A model generated the notes under the pieces. The model had not been told where the DNA came from and did no database searches. It was given only the letters and a program-made list of their open reading frames with translations. A stretch of 64,000 nt of DNA from Amoebophrya sp. A120 (Eukaryota > Sar > Dinophyceae > Syndiniales > Amoebophryaceae), in assembly GCA_905178155.1 (NCBI GenBank), contig CAJINV010000019.1, positions 1,100,913 through 1,164,912 of the forward strand, given 5' to 3'. The position numbers and the translations under genes were made by a program. Positions 35,254 to 48,200 of this stretch are shown one piece after another (position 1 is the stretch's first letter; every line of letters starts with the position of its first letter).

Positions 35254-38200
35254 TCAGTCTCGCTCCAAATTATCTGTGAGACCCTTTTCCTATGAAATGC
35301 CAAAATGTCTGGGTCTGGAAGGATGCAAGTTTGTCATGCTTGTCTCACATGACTCTTGAATTTGTCATGCACATTACCCAAGAGCCCCATTTTTCTGTCA
35401 TGCAGAAACGCACTTTTTCATGCAGAATAGGCAACACCTAGAAGCTCAGAAACTTGTCATGCTGAGCCAGCACCTGTGGCCTCCTCACGATACGCCACCC
35501 AGCATCACAAGTTTCCAGGCCCAGACATTTTTGCATTTGATATTTCCAGCCGCGCGCCCCGGGATCTGAGCACGGTTTTTAAGTCCCGGTCTTGCTCCAG
35601 AAACGCGGTTATGCATCGCAAAAGTATCAGAATCCTGCTTGCAGTAATTGCATTTACAACTTTATTGTGTCGCTTAGTCGATGAAAATATAGAGTTTGTC
35701 ATGCTGATGTACTCACTTACAACTACCTCAGAACCCGAACACTTGTCATGCAAATTGCGATTACTACCAGTAATATCGGATACAATACTTTTGCCATTCA
35801 TAGCGTTTTGCGCGAGGCGGCCGACGAAGCCCATTTTTCGCTGGTCCAACTCGCCCTGCTCGACCTGGTCGTGCATCTTTTGGCGTTCCAGGTCCTCGAG
35901 TCTCTGCTTTTTCTGTTCGAGCTCCTCCATTCCCTGCAGCTGCTTCTTCTTGTTCTTCTCGTACTGATCCCCCGCGTTCATCATCTCATTCAACCGTCTT
36001 TGCTTTTCCTCTGCGGACAGCTGGTTCGCGGTGTTGCCCGCGTAATTCCGGTTGTTTCGTTCCTGCTCGCGCTGCTGCCGCTCTTCAAACGCGTTCAACT
36101 TCCCACCCGCCCTCTGCTGGCCCCCGCCGAACAGGTCCGCGTGCTTCCGTCGCAGCGCATCGTCAGGAGCGGAAGTAGAAGTAGCCGCCGGGTAGTTGTT
36201 GTTCTGGTGGAGGTCTTCACGAGCAGACCTAAGTCCACCCGCTGATGTCGTCCCTCTGCGATGATCGTACGTGGCGCGATGATCATGGTGATCCGCACTG
36301 TAATTCGTTTTTCCGACCGGGTCGTCGTGCATCCGCCGTCGGTTGCGTGAGTCCCCGCGTTGGGGTCGGGGTCCTCGTCCTCTGTCGTCATAATGCTGCT
36401 TGCCGTGGTGGTCTCGCTCCTCTCGCCGAGGATTTCTCCGCCCACGGCTGTCACGCCTTGACCTCGACCTCCGCCTGGACCTCGACCGGGAGTAGCTTTT
36501 CCTGTGCGCCGCGCCGCCACGGCCTCTTTCGCCACGTTCGCGCGGGGGCGAGGAGGACGTTTTTTGCTCTTTCCTCTGCTGGTCTACTCCACCCCTTTCG
36601 GGCGACTTCCCGCGTCCTCGGGCAGGAGCCTCTTCCTCTTTCCTCTTCTTGGCATTTTTCAAACCGGTCTCGGGAATAGAGCCGGCGCTGCTATCGGAGC
36701 TACTACTACTGCTTCCTGAAGAATCTTCGTCTTCACTACTGCTGGAGGTAGCTGAAGTGGAGCGACCCTTTTTTTTCCCTTTTTTCTTTTTTGCTTTTTT
36801 CATCTTCTTTTCCTTTTTCAATCGCTTCTTCTCCTTTTTCTTTTCCTTTTTCAATCGCTTCTTCTCCTTCTTTCGGCCCTTCTTCGTGTTTTTAGCGAGT
36901 TCTGCGATTTCCTTTTTCTTAGCCTGCTCGTACCGCTTCCGCGCCTCCGCAGCAAGGTCTTCCTCCTGCTCCTGCTCGCGCTTCGCGGCGAGCCGCGCTT
37001 GGATTAGCGGGTTCGCGTCGATGATCTTTTGCCGCCGAATTTCTTCCTCTTTGATCTTGAACATCGGGTCCTCGTGCACTTTCTTCAGCAAGTCCGCGCC
37101 GGTGTTGCGCTGCAAAAAGAGGGCACTGTAATTATATGAGGGAAGTTTCTTCGAGTATACTACTGCTCATTCGGTACACGATAATTTGAATTCTTATGCA
37201 AGTTAGACGCCTCGAAATTTTGGGATTACCACATACAGAAAACGTAGTTGCAGATGAATTAAACATACAAATCCAACAAGAACTTCTACTCTCTAGCTGC
37301 ACTAATAATACCCTTTCCCTGTGGTGTCGACCGCGGCTGCCGTGTTATTTTTCAAGGCTGCCTCGGCATCCTCATTCATCTTTTCATCCTGCTCCTTCTC
37401 GGTCAGCTCAACCGCCCCCTCGTACATTATCAAGTGCAAAAATGTCTGGGTCTGGAAGAATTCATGTTTGTCATGCTTGTCTGGCATGACTCTTAAATCT
37501 GTCATGCATGTTACCCAAGAGCTGCGTTTTTCTGTGATGCAGAAGCGCAGTTTGTCATGCAGAATAGGCAACACCTAGGATGCAGAAACTTGTCATGCTG
37601 AGCCAGCATTTGTAGCCTCATCGTGAGACGCTACCCAGCATCACAAGCTCCCAGACCCAGACATTTTTACACTTGATATACATCCAGTCAATGCGATCTA
37701 CCTGCGGAAGCTGGTGCACCCCGAAGGAGCTGTCTATTACCGTTAAAAATGCCCCCACCCCCAAAGCTGCAATAGTTTGTGATGCATAAGGTTTTCAAAT
37801 GAAGAACTTTTTATCTATGCGTGAAAGGAATATGAATCTGTGTGATGCAGAGTCTAGGCGTATATAGCATTGCTTGCATGACAAGCGCCGCTCTTGCTGG
37901 CATCTGTTGCAATACAGCTTTTCGCTCTTCACGATTGGAAATCTGTGATGCTGCTACATGCAAGAGGGCGAATGTTTCTGTTGGAAAGGTTTGCAATAGA
38001 AATGCTCCTAAGTTCGGGGTTGGGGGCGTTTTTCATTGTGATACTGTCCTTCGTCTGCTTCTGCGGGTCCACCGCGTACATCGGGCCGGGTTTCCAATTA
38101 TCACACTGAAAAATCCCCCCCATACTCAAAGTCGAATTTGTGTAGCATGATTTGTCGTCACAAATCACGTTGTCGTGCTAGAAGGGAAGGGATGTTGCGG

Positions 38201-39066
38201 ATTGTAGTGCTGGCTGGCGCGGGTAAGCCTTGCATCTTCAGCATGACAGGAACCAAGTGCATTGCCCGGGACAGCATGACAAAGTGCCTAAAGATAGGCC
38301 GGGGGTGTGGCTCTTCACCTTCCAGCAATACAGGTAGATTTGTGTACACAAATCGCGCATCAGAAATCTCCTTTTGATATGGGGAGGGGGGATTTTTCCT
38401 CACAATACCAATCCCCGCGGTGATCAAAGTCCGAGTAACCCGCGGCGTTGGTCTATCCTGAGTAAAAACGTACCCACACCAGAGTTGTAATGCAGATTTG
38501 CAAAGACAGGAAGACTTGTAATGCGCATCCGCATGAGAGCCATTTCCAATCGTGTTTTGGAATTTGTGATGCTGTGAACAGGATGAGCAGACGAATCTGC
38601 GATGCGGCTGCACTTGCTAGCCTGCACTACATCACTGCAGAGTGCAACTTGTCATGCGTGACTCACAAAACTCCTAGGTTTGTGTTGCGAAATCCCCATC
38701 CTGACTCTGGTGTGGGTAGGTTTTTACTCAGGATATGGTCGCCCGGGCCCGGTCCTGCTTGGCCGCGTGCATGGTTGCGATTCGACTCTTATCAAATGTA
38801 AAAATGTCTGGGTATGGAAGATTGCCAGGTTTGTCATGCATGTTTTGCATGACCCCTGACGTCTGTGATGCATGCCCTAGCATCACAGATTTTGTGAGGG
38901 CTACCTGATGCCTATACCGCATGACAAATGCTCTTTCAGAGCAGCAAAACTTGGACTCTCTTTCTTGCTGCTCATGCAATACAGATTTTTTTACAATCCA
39001 AAACCAGCATGACAAATTGGATTCTTCCAGACCCAGACATTTTTACAGTTGATAACTCTTTCGACT
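35254..39066 (-). CDS. CWC25: CWC25-like pre-mRNA splicing factor, SR- and Lys-rich
   Basis: Likely homologue of CWC25 (CCDC49), a factor that joins the spliceosome for the first catalytic step. Seen: a small N-terminal part spread over four exons (AATMHAAKQDR-like, GDWKPGPMYAVDPQKQ), the typical RIDWMYEGAVE (about 37690 and 37425), LLKKVHEDPMFKIKEEEIRR (about 37090), long Lys/Glu helices with repeated KKEKKRLKKEKK (36900-36780), a Ser/Asp/Glu acidic run, an SR/RS stretch KSYSRSRSRRRSRSRRDS (about 36470), and the C-terminal KGLTDNLERD ending in TGA at 35254. Main exon about 37115-35803. Seven introners interrupt it. A canonical-type intron lies between about 37320 and 37115. The 5' end is open: the usual KSWHP start of CWC25 was not found, so at least one upstream exon is probably missing. 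Family call rests mainly on DWMYEG and HEDPMFKIK. Confidence 0.7.
35291..35542. mobile_element. introner F1 in CWC25-like gene (last intron)
   Basis: 252 bp. Flanks GGAAA both sides. Joins RGARLEKGLTDN. Confidence 0.95.
35610..35802. mobile_element. introner F3, diverged, in CWC25-like gene
   Basis: 193 bp. Sense flanks AACGC/ACCGC. Joins RLAQNAFLEQDRD. Confidence 0.9.
37428..37678. mobile_element. introner F1 in CWC25-like gene
   Basis: 251 bp. Flanks ATGTA both sides. Restores the family signature RIDWMYEGAVE. Confidence 0.96.
37735..38043. mobile_element. introner F6 in CWC25-like gene
   Basis: 309 bp. Flanks GACAG both sides. Joins KQTKDSSFGVHQ. Confidence 0.94.
38099..38407. mobile_element. 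introner F4 in CWC25-like gene
   Basis: 309 bp. Flanks ATTGG both sides. Joins DHRGDWKPGPMY. Confidence 0.94.
38454..38735. mobile_element. introner F2 in CWC25-like gene
   Basis: 282 bp. Flanks GACCA both sides. Joins RARATNAAGYSD. Close copy of 16098. Confidence 0.95.
38790..39054. mobile_element. introner F1 in CWC25-like gene (5'-most)
   Basis: 265 bp. Flanks AGAGT both sides. Confidence 0.93.
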
Positions 39067-41071
39067 CTGCCGATTTTGGATAGACAGCTATAGAAAAGGC
39101 AGCTCTTGATGTATTCAAATGATTATTTTATCACGCTTAAGTGTCTCATGTTCATCAATTTTTAGACTGTCATGATCAAGCGGTGTCGGACGATATTTTT
39201 AACGTTTTCATATTGCCTACTAACTTTAGCAGTAGATCTTGTTGTCGCGGATCCTCTACCAGGATATCAGTACAACTATTAGCGTGTTTAATGATACTTA
39301 CTTGTGGTCAATATTGCTGCGGTTCCCTGATGTGGTGGTGCAAGGAAAGGGGTAATTGAGATGATCGTCCTATGTGATACAACAACCATCAGAAGAAGTA
39401 CTGATGAAAATTTACACTTTGCGAAACAATTGAGCTATGCAAGGACAAAAAGTTGTTGGGAATGGAAGATCAAATGATATTGGCAAGCAGTGGTGTTCAC
39501 CCAGGTCATCCTTTTCTTTGAAGATCTTGGGCTACTTCTTGTGCTGGGAAATAAATTCTCGTGCTTCGAGGTGTTTTAAATCAACAGACTGCAGCGATCA
39601 GAGTCGTGGGTCGTAAACAAATCTTTTGAAGTAGAAGATCCGTGGCTGTTTTCACAGGCTTTTTTTTTTTTTGGAGACAGGAGTAGATTCTATAAGTACT
39701 TTCACTTCACATCTCACGCACAACTATGATCGCCACGACAAGTGATCTTCCGCCCAGCTCAATTGTACCTAGTACTCTGTTTGCTTCATCACGGTCATGA
39801 AAGTTGATCCAAGAACTTCTTCGTTCTATCGTTTCATACAGTTCCCTGTACAGCTTCATTTCTACCAATTCATTTCGCAGATAATATCAGAGAACAGCAC
39901 CCTGTTTTCACGACCAAGGAAAGCGTAGCCTCCCTACGGAAGGCGTAGCCCACCCGGGGCCCCCCGCATTATTGCTCCAACCAACCGGTTGGGCTACAGC
40001 TCTACTTAAGTATTTTTTCATCACTTTAGGCGTGCATAGATAAAAATGAACGAGTTATACAGTTTTGAAAAGCAACACTGAAGAACCACATCTTCACAGA
40101 ATGAAAACTAGCCGGGCATTTGAAAAAAAATCGTGGGCACAGCCGTTCTCGTCCTCTGTGATTTTTGAAGAAAATCATTTATTTGTTGACCTGGAGGAAT
40201 GTACTTAGTTCCACCTTGCGTACTAACTTAGATCATCTTGACAAGAAAGAACTGATAGGAAAGAGAGTTCGAAAGACTGCCTGGCTATTGCGCTAGTATT
40301 CATAAAAGGCTCCTGAAAAATACTTGCAGAGGAAATGTCTAGGCGAAAAGATGAAAAATCGGAACGGCGACAAAAGCCTTCGAAGTGCGCAAAGCTTGTT
40401 TGAAGTAGTGGGTGGAAAAACGTCGAAAAGTACAGGTATAAATGACACATCAACTCGAAACGAAAATGTAAATGAAGAAATCATATCGTGGAAATAAAAC
40501 CACAGAATTCTTGAGTTGTCGGTAGAGCAGTTTTCTGATCCTCTACTACAGATGAAGCATCGTGCAGTTCCACGAATATTACCTGAATCTTTTGCTACAC
40601 TGAAAACGTTTCATGGTCTGTTTTTCTTGTTCGCGAAGACGAAGAAGAGTCGTGTAATTAGTAAAAAACTCCCCTTGTGCTGTTTGCTTTTGCCTTTGAC
40701 ACTCTACATTTTCACCTTACTATTTTATTGGTTTGCCGGTGCCCGCGGGGCGGGTTCAGTAGAAGTCATTCGGGCCACTTCTGCGCTCGATGAAAATGGG
40801 TACTATCGAAAAAGAACTGTGGTTGTAAAAGAAGACCACTTCGGAGCGATTTTTGCTCCTGATCCTCTTGCTGTCTTAAGGAAAAACTTGTGCTGCTGCG
40901 TTAAGAGCATAAAATGAATTCCGTCGAGATATTAAAGTGTTGTGTTTCTGTTGCGTTGTTTTTCTTTTTCATCGTAAAAATATTTTGTTGTTACATTTTC
41001 AAAAAAAATATGTGTGCATTTGGTACTACTCAGTGGCACGAGCCAACGGCTGCTTTTTACCGCCCATTTCA
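39067..41071. other. intergenic, upstream of CWC25-like gene
   Basis: Low-GC sequence without introners. Missing first exon(s) of the CWC25-like gene may be here. A small inverted repeat CCAACCGGTTGG lies at about 39978. No convincing gene. Confidence 0.45.
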
Positions 41072-44051
41072 TTACGACACCGTCTTCAGGGAGGCCAGGT
41101 AGGCCATGCCCCACAAGGGCCACCTGGTGGACATGGTGGTATCCAATATGTGTGTGTCAGGATTGAAATCGACAAAGTTGAAATAATTTGTCATGCATAA
41201 AATGGATGCCTCTCGGAAGCCAGTTTCCAAGTGGCGCATGACAAATTTTGGCGGTCCTTAAGCCCAGTTTGTCATGCTGTTCAGGCAAAGAGGGCTGATT
41301 TTCTCATGCTACTTTAGCAGCTCGAGCTCTAACCCCAAACAGGCTTACAATCGGCCTCACTTGCCTGCTCTGCAATACACGTGCCTCGCGTCATGCATTT
41401 TCTGCATTGCAAATTATTTCAACTTTGACGATTTCAAACCTGACGCTTCCATATCCAGATCCGCTGGGGTAAAGATCATCTTTTTCAGCACCTTCTGGCT
41501 CTCGAAGAACATCATCTGTATGAAAGTGTCAGAATCGAAATTGACAAAATCTAAATGATTTGTCATGCATAAAATGGATTCCAGTTCGAGCCCAGTTTCT
41601 AAGTGGCGCATCACAAATTCTGGTGGTGCCTAAATCCAGTTTGTAATGCTGTTTAGGCAGAGAAGACTGATTCTCTCATGCTGCTTTAGCAGCTCGAGCT
41701 ATTACCCCGAACAGGCTTACAAACGGCCTCACTTGCCTGCTCTGCAACGCACGTATTTCGCGTCGTACATTTCATGCATCACAAATTTTTTGATTTTGTC
41801 AATTTCGATCCTGGCACTTCCATAATCTGCGCCTCCTCCGTCGTGTTGGCGACCGCTGCCTGGGTGAACACAGCAGTGAGAAAGCCCATCGGCGATTGCG
41901 CAATCGCGTCCTCGCCAGCGTCGGTAGTATGCATGTTGCAAAAGTTTTGTTCCAATAGGTAGTACCAATCGCGCATGAGTACTAGAGCATGAACACGTAC
42001 TATCAACAAACCGGGTATGAAAAAATGTAAGTTCTATTGTCTTCTTCAAAGTGGCGGTGTCCTTAGCTGCTCCTGTACTTAGACGGAGAGGAAACAGGTA
42101 TTTCTTTTGCAGAGGATAAATGAAGGCTTGCGACAACGCCTTCAGAGCTTCGAGATCGCCGTTGATAATACCTGGAGTTGGAGAGCATTCAAGTAATTAT
42201 ATTTGTGCACAACGACATGTTCTTGCCCTTGCGCATGACAAACACGATGCAGCATGCTTCATCTGCATGTCACAAAATCTTTGTTTTTCATCATCTATAC
42301 CCATGTTCAGTGCGCTCGCGAACTGCTGGAGCTCCGGTTGCACCAAGCCGTCCACTGCTTCGTTGTTTACGCCAGCAAGCACCCTGCGCATGGCTAATTG
42401 TGCGAGAAACCCAAACATCGGCCACATCGGCTGGTAGGCTGTGTTGCGCAGTTTTTGGTAACAAATAAAGAAAAATCCTTGCGATCATCCTCTTGTCTCA
42501 TGCTCTAGAAGTCCATGATGCTGATCTAGCATGACAGGGAGTCACGTTCGAAAGCGATAACAAGAAAGTACCATTCCAAGGGATGTCGAGCAGCAAGGTC
42601 AGCAATGGGGAAGTCAGCTGTTCGTTGTTCTCGATTTGCGTCTTAACTACTGCGCCGTCGTTATCCACCGTTGTGATGGACAAGAGTTGCACCTGCGTGT
42701 TTCGATATTGGATACTTTTTGTCACGAGTGTTTACACTTTTTTACCCGAGCAAGAAAACACTTGTTGTACTCCTCTTGCACGACCACGAAAAAAAACAAC
42801 GAGCAGCACCGTACAGAACTGCTAGTACCGTCCAGATGATTGAACAAACTGCAGGTACTACAACAAAATCCTACCATCAGTTTTCCGACCCCACAGGCGT
42901 CTTGGTTCCCTGCAGACTGCATGTCCTCCAGGACAGAATAGAGTGCCGGCTCCAGTGTGTTGCCCTTGTCCAGTCCGTTGAACGCTGCGTCGGGACCCAG
43001 GATATACCTTTTGTGTTTCTCATTCATGACGAGAAACCTTCAAAAATATCACTTGCAGCACACTTGCTCTGCTTCATTTGCTTTCAGTTTCATCAGACAA
43101 GAATTCAAGTAGAAATCTTCTATAATCCGTGCAGTTTTACCTCATCTTTTGCTGCACGTTGAACCACGATTGTGCGTAGGTTCCGTTTATCAACTGTAAA
43201 AATGTCTGGGTCTGGAAGAATGCATGTTTGTCATGCTTGTCTGGCATGACTCTTAAATCTGTCATGCCCGCTACCCAAGAGCTCCATTTTTCTGTGATGC
43301 AGAAACGCACTTTGTCATGCAAAATAGGCAACAGCTAGAAGCTCAGAAACTTGTCATGCTGAGCCAGCACTTGTGGCCTCATCGTGAGACGCCACCCAGC
43401 ATCACAAGTTTCCAGACCCAGACATTTTTACATTTGATACCGTTCAAGCATAGTAAATCCATCTCCTCCAGTATCGTACGAAAGAACTCTCTCAGTTGTC
43501 TCAAACACTTTATTGCAGTAGACTCACCAATACAAATTTGCTCAGCATGACAAGGAAAACCTGGAAGATCATGCGCGATATGCAAGAGAAATAAACACGT
43601 AGGAACAAGTAGTACCCTTTTCTAGTATTTCTTGCATGTCGAGCATGACAAGGAACTGTCGCAAGGAAGTTCCGCATTACAGGTTGAGACTGAGATAGTT
43701 TTTCCTCACGATATCCAAGCTTGACGCGCCCTCGCCTTGTGGAACAACCGGCTGCACTGGAGCGGGTGCTGTGAGAGTGCCTATGTTGAGAGTACAAAGG
43801 CTTGTTTTTCTGTTATCTGTCATGCATTGTCGTCCAACATGATTTGTCTACGTATCAGTGCAGTTCTGCATGACAAACACAACGACAATTCTAAATAAAC
43901 TACCCAAGTATAGAATTCTACTTGCGTCCATAGTGGGGCTGGCTGCACTCCCTCCCAAGGCTGCCCGTAAGTTGTCAAACAATCCGCCCCCTGACTGTGC
44001 CGATACGCCGGCAACGGCAACACTGGAACTTAGGACCACAACGCGCAACAT
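41072..44051 (-). CDS. secreted or endomembrane protein of unknown family
   Basis: Not recognised. ATG at 44051 begins a clear signal peptide, MLRVVVLSSSVAVAGVSA, followed by QSGGGLFDNLRAALGG. Exons: 44051-43904, 43780-43714, 43466-43440, 43182-43141, 43037-42875, 42692-42572, 42438-42301, 42171-~42090, ~41940-41825, 41513-41454, 41141-41072. The middle has DMQSAGNQDACGVGKLM and QLLSITTVDNDGAVV; later parts have MWPMFGFLAQLAMRRVLAG, GFLTAVFTQAAVANTTEEAQ and KVLKKMIFTPADLDT; the end is WGMAYLASLKTVS then TAA at 41072. The first 447 nt join in frame over five exons. Introns are a mix of GTA...AG introns and four introners (two of family F5 side by side near the 3' end). The intron between about 42090 and 41940 was not resolved. 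Entry to the secretory pathway is inferred from the signal peptide only. Confidence 0.72.
41147..41453. mobile_element. introner F5 in signal-peptide gene (last intron)
   Basis: 307 bp. Sense flanks CTGGA/TTGGA. Joins TPADLDTTMSTRW. Confidence 0.94.
41519..41824. mobile_element. introner F5 in signal-peptide gene
   Basis: 306 bp. Flanks CAGAT both sides. Joins TTEEAQMMFFESQ. Close relative of its neighbour at 41147, separated by a 60-nt exon. Confidence 0.95.
43188..43439. mobile_element. introner F1 in signal-peptide gene
   Basis: 252 bp. Flanks AACGG both sides. Joins LLCLNGTYAQSW. Confidence 0.95.
43472..43713. mobile_element. introner F8 in signal-peptide gene
   Basis: 242 bp, the only copy with this TIR. 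Sense flanks TTGGA/CTGGA. Joins EGASSLEEMDLL. Confidence 0.88.
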
Positions 44052-45247
44052 AGTCGTCGTGTTGTCTTCACAACTACTTACTTGTAGTAAGTGCAACAGC
44101 TAGTGCCTTTCAAGATGAACTTGTCGTGCTCGGATGCGTTTCAAGGTGAACTTTCAAGATGCGTTCGTTTCTTTTATCCTTTTGTTTTTTATCTAGGACA
44201 ACCGAGTTGTCCCAGCTCCTCTTTTTCTCCCTAGAAATACGCGTGGGAAAGTGAGAGTCCGCTTTCACTTACGACTAACGAAATACTTACTTCCAGATTC
44301 AAGCGATAAATTTCTATACTCTTGTTCTCCTTGCAAAAACAGCAAGTAGCGGTGGTAGCGCTAGAACGGCAGTTCACGGCAACTTGGGGCAAAAAAAATT
44401 TCTTCTTCGATCTTCGGGAAGAGAAAAAGGCCAAGAAACTTCAAAGCGTTTTCGAAATGCAGCAAAGGGTATTTGTGATCTTCTGTATCTGTACAGTCCT
44501 CGCCCGCCGAGAAAAGCTCTAGTACTTACGCGGCCGGGGATCGTTACTTACAGATGTTGAAAGCAAATGTAGAATCTTGTCGAGCCAAAACTCCGGGAAT
44601 CAATGTTCCAGCATATCTTTCAACTAGACACAAAAGAATCTGGTACTTATTAATTCACCGCTTTTTAAGGATCGAACAAGAGAGCATGCAAGATTTGTTT
44701 TCAGGTCGTTCTACTCTTTTTTCTTCAGCTGGTCCTTTATCAAACCGCACGTCGAGTGTTTCTACTTATTTCCGACGGGTTTATTTTTTGGTCCTGAGTC
44801 GAGAGGGAAGATGTTTAAGCGTCCAAAAGAAAACTGTCAAAAGGGAAAAAAGAACAAAACGCTAGTGACTGCACAAAACCTTTAGTACGGTGTCCGCTTC
44901 CTCCCGGCTCCTCGCATATACAAGGAAGCCTTTGCTACATTGAAAATTCCTCCTCGGGTGCTGGGAAACTGGTAAACTCTAGAATGAACAACTTAAACCG
45001 ACGTTTTGATCTTTCTTCTTCTTGCGTCTATCTGCTCTCAACTTTTGAATACAAAGTACTGTTCTTGTCAACCATGAGAACACTCACCTCTGAACAGGCC
45101 ACGGACACCATTTTTGTTCTCGTACTTCATTTCACGACGTTGTGAATTGTTCTCTATCGTGGTCAACATTATGCGCAATATCATTATACCTCCCTCCTTC
45201 AAGAGCAGTCAAAATGTGAGTCACTATTTTTCCTCTTCAGTTTTTTA
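44052..45247. other. intergenic, nothing recognised
   Basis: Upstream of the signal-peptide gene and downstream of HAS1. Only short plus-strand frames of low-GC composition; no introners. Confidence 0.5.
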
Positions 45248-48200
45248 TCAATGCATGAACTGGCGTTTGTCACTGGCCTGTCTTTTCCCGTAGGGGTTTT
45301 CCGCGGAGAAGGCGTGGCCGCTCGCGTTTTTCGCCGTTTTGCTCGTTGTTTTCGCACGGTGCTTGATCCCCAACTCGACCTTGGGCGGGGAGTCGAATCC
45401 GAAGGACTTTGCGACCTTCTGCAGATCCAGCTTCTGCACCTCGAAGCAGTCCTTCAGGCTGTGCGCCGCGTAGGCGTGAATGTAGCTCCGGTACGCGTCC
45501 CGGCTGCCCCGGTGCAGGTGGTAGTTCTTTTCAATCAACCGCTCCAGTTGGGTCTGGATGTTGGCCACCTTGTTCTCCGGAAACGTGTACTCGTTCGGTG
45601 TCACGTTTGACTTCTTCAAATACCGGAGGAACCCCAGCTCCTCTGGGAGAAGAAACAAAAGCGCTTTTCCGGTGCCGGTGGCGCCGCGGGCGGTTCGTCC
45701 GACCCGGTGAATGTACTCCCGAGGGTCATCTGGCGGGTCGTACCTGGGAAGAGGTGAAATTATAAGGTGTTTGTCATGCTGAGTACTAACACTTTGCTTG
45801 TTCTTGTTGTGCGGTCAAAGCCTTCGTACCATGCACAAGAGACGCAAATTACAAATCTATGTCGCAAAAAAATAAAAAACAAGTCTTCCAATACTGCACG
45901 ATCCAATCGACTTTCGGGATGTCTAACCCACGCGCCGCCACGTCGGTACAGATCAGCACCCCCGTTTCAGCAGTGGAGAATTGGTGGAACACCGACTGTT
46001 ATGCATTGCAAATATGTCTTGGTCTGGAAACTTGTAAGAATGCTGAGGTGTGAATTATTGAATGCTCTGTAAAATGCACAGCGAAGCATGAGAACTATTT
46101 GCGGGGCTTAGTGTAGTTGCGTTTTCCGCATGACAAACTGTGTTTTTGCATGACAAGCGAAAGGGTATCTTCTTGGACACGCATCACAGACTTTTCAGTC
46201 GTGCCAGACAAGCATGACAGACCTTACATCCTTCCAGACCCAGACATAGTTGCACTGCATAACTGTCGCGCGGACTGCTTCTTGTCGCCGTGGATGCAGT
46301 CCACGGGGAGATCAATATCCTGTGCAAAAGTATCGTACTCGTACTAATTGCTTTTATCCATTACAAATCTTTTTGTTAAGGCAAATCCGCATCACAAATT
46401 TAATTTGTAAAATGCTGAGCTAATTTGTATTGCAATTTATACTAGTACGATGCTTTTGCAGTTCATAGTCAATGTAGTTTAGCAGGTCGTGGTAGAACTT
46501 CACGGCGTGCTTACTGGACATGAAAACCATGATTTTCTTCTTCTTTTCCTTCTTCAAAAAGGTGAACAGCAACAGAAACCGGCGGTCCGCCGGGCAGAGG
46601 ACGTAGCCCTGCTCCAGGCCCGCACGCGTGGCGACGTCCGACTCGCCCTTCACTTCCACGAATACCGGTCGCTTCATCGACAGGCGAACCAGGTCGGCGA
46701 CCTGTAGTTGGGAGAGTCTTGATATATCTTTTTAGGCCGCAAGCAATAGTACAGTCGTTTATTCTAGGCACCTGCAAGCAACACCCAGGGATAAAAAATT
46801 TATGACGTAGGTTGTAAAACTTGTACCTTTTTCGTTTGCGTTGCGGAGAAAAGTGCGGTTTGCCTCTTCTGCGGCAAGAGTCTGCAGATCGCCTTCAGTT
46901 CCTCTTCGAACCCGATCTCCAGGATTCGGTCGGCTTCGTCCAACACCAACGAGCACAAATTGTGGTAGACAAACCCCTTCGTGTTCTGCATGTGGTCCAA
47001 CAGCCGCCCGGGCGTCGCGACCAGCACGGAGACCCCCTTTTCCAGGCGCTTCGCCTCCTCCCGCCGGTTCATGCCCCCCAGGACGACCCCGTGCGTTTGC
47101 GAAATGTGCTTGCAGATTTCCCGGCACACCCCGTAGATCTGGTCCGCGAGCTCGCGCGTCGGGGCGATTACGAGCACGCCGGTGCCGTTGCGCTGATAAT
47201 TTTTTTTCAAGAAATCAACTTTGGATTGGTGGCCGTGGTGCTGCTTTTCTTCCATGCTGTAGTTTTTGCACGGCAGGAAAAGAAGAATTTTGAAAAGAAC
47301 AAAAATATTCGTATGGACGATACACATCATGGAAGATGAACAGAACAGATTTCATACCTGCAAGAACTTGATTTGCACCAAGTTGTCGATCATGGGCACG
47401 AGGAACGCGAGCGTTTTTCCACTTCCCGTTTTCGCCGCCCCCAGGACGTCCTCCCCCCGAAGCAGTGGCGGAATCGACCGGCGTTGGATTTCGAACATCT
47501 TCGTAAACCCTGCCTCATCCAACCCCTTTACCAAATTTTCGTGCAACCCGAGGCTGGCGAAGGTCAAGTCGGTCGTAACCTCCGCCTTCGTCTGCTCAAT
47601 TTTCGATGCAGTTGTTGTAGGTTTCGAACTCGCGGCTGGTTGTTGTTCCGTGGTGGAAATATTACTAGCAACTGCGGCAGAGGACGAGGAGCTGCTAGAA
47701 GAAATCGTTTTTTCCTTCTGAGCAACCTGCAGATCGTCTTGCGGTTTTGATTATCAAATGTAAAAATGTCTGGGTCTGGAAGAGTCATGCTGTTTTTGCA
47801 TGACACAGAAGGTCTGGCATGGAAGCTCTAGCATCACAGGTTTCGAGAAGCTTCCGCAATGCCGAATCCGCATGACAAGTCCCCCATTTTGGTGACAGAA
47901 AGCGGGCAGCTTTTGCTACCTATGCATGAGAGATTTTTCTGTGTTCTGAAATGCGCATCACAAGTTGCATTCTTCCAGACCCAGACATTTTTGCAATCCA
48001 TATTGATGCTGTCGTAGTTGTCTCTGCGTTGTTGATATCGAATGGAAAAATCCCCCCTCCCCATATCGAAAAGGTATGTTTCCGAAAATTTGTCTTGCTG
48101 ATTTGAGACCCCAAATCAAGTCTGTCTTGCAAGAAGACAACTCCGCAGGCTCTGCCGCACTATGCAGGCGGTTTGTCATGCTGTTGGGCCTACAGCATAG

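Noticed and set aside
35748-37131. Several plus-strand frames over 140 codons, including a Phe/Ser-rich one
   Set aside because: Antisense of the Lys/SR-rich CWC25-like exon.
40516-40917. Plus-strand frame of 133 codons with one membrane-like segment
   Set aside because: Low GC unlike real exons here, non-ATG start, opposite strand to all neighbours, no family resemblance.
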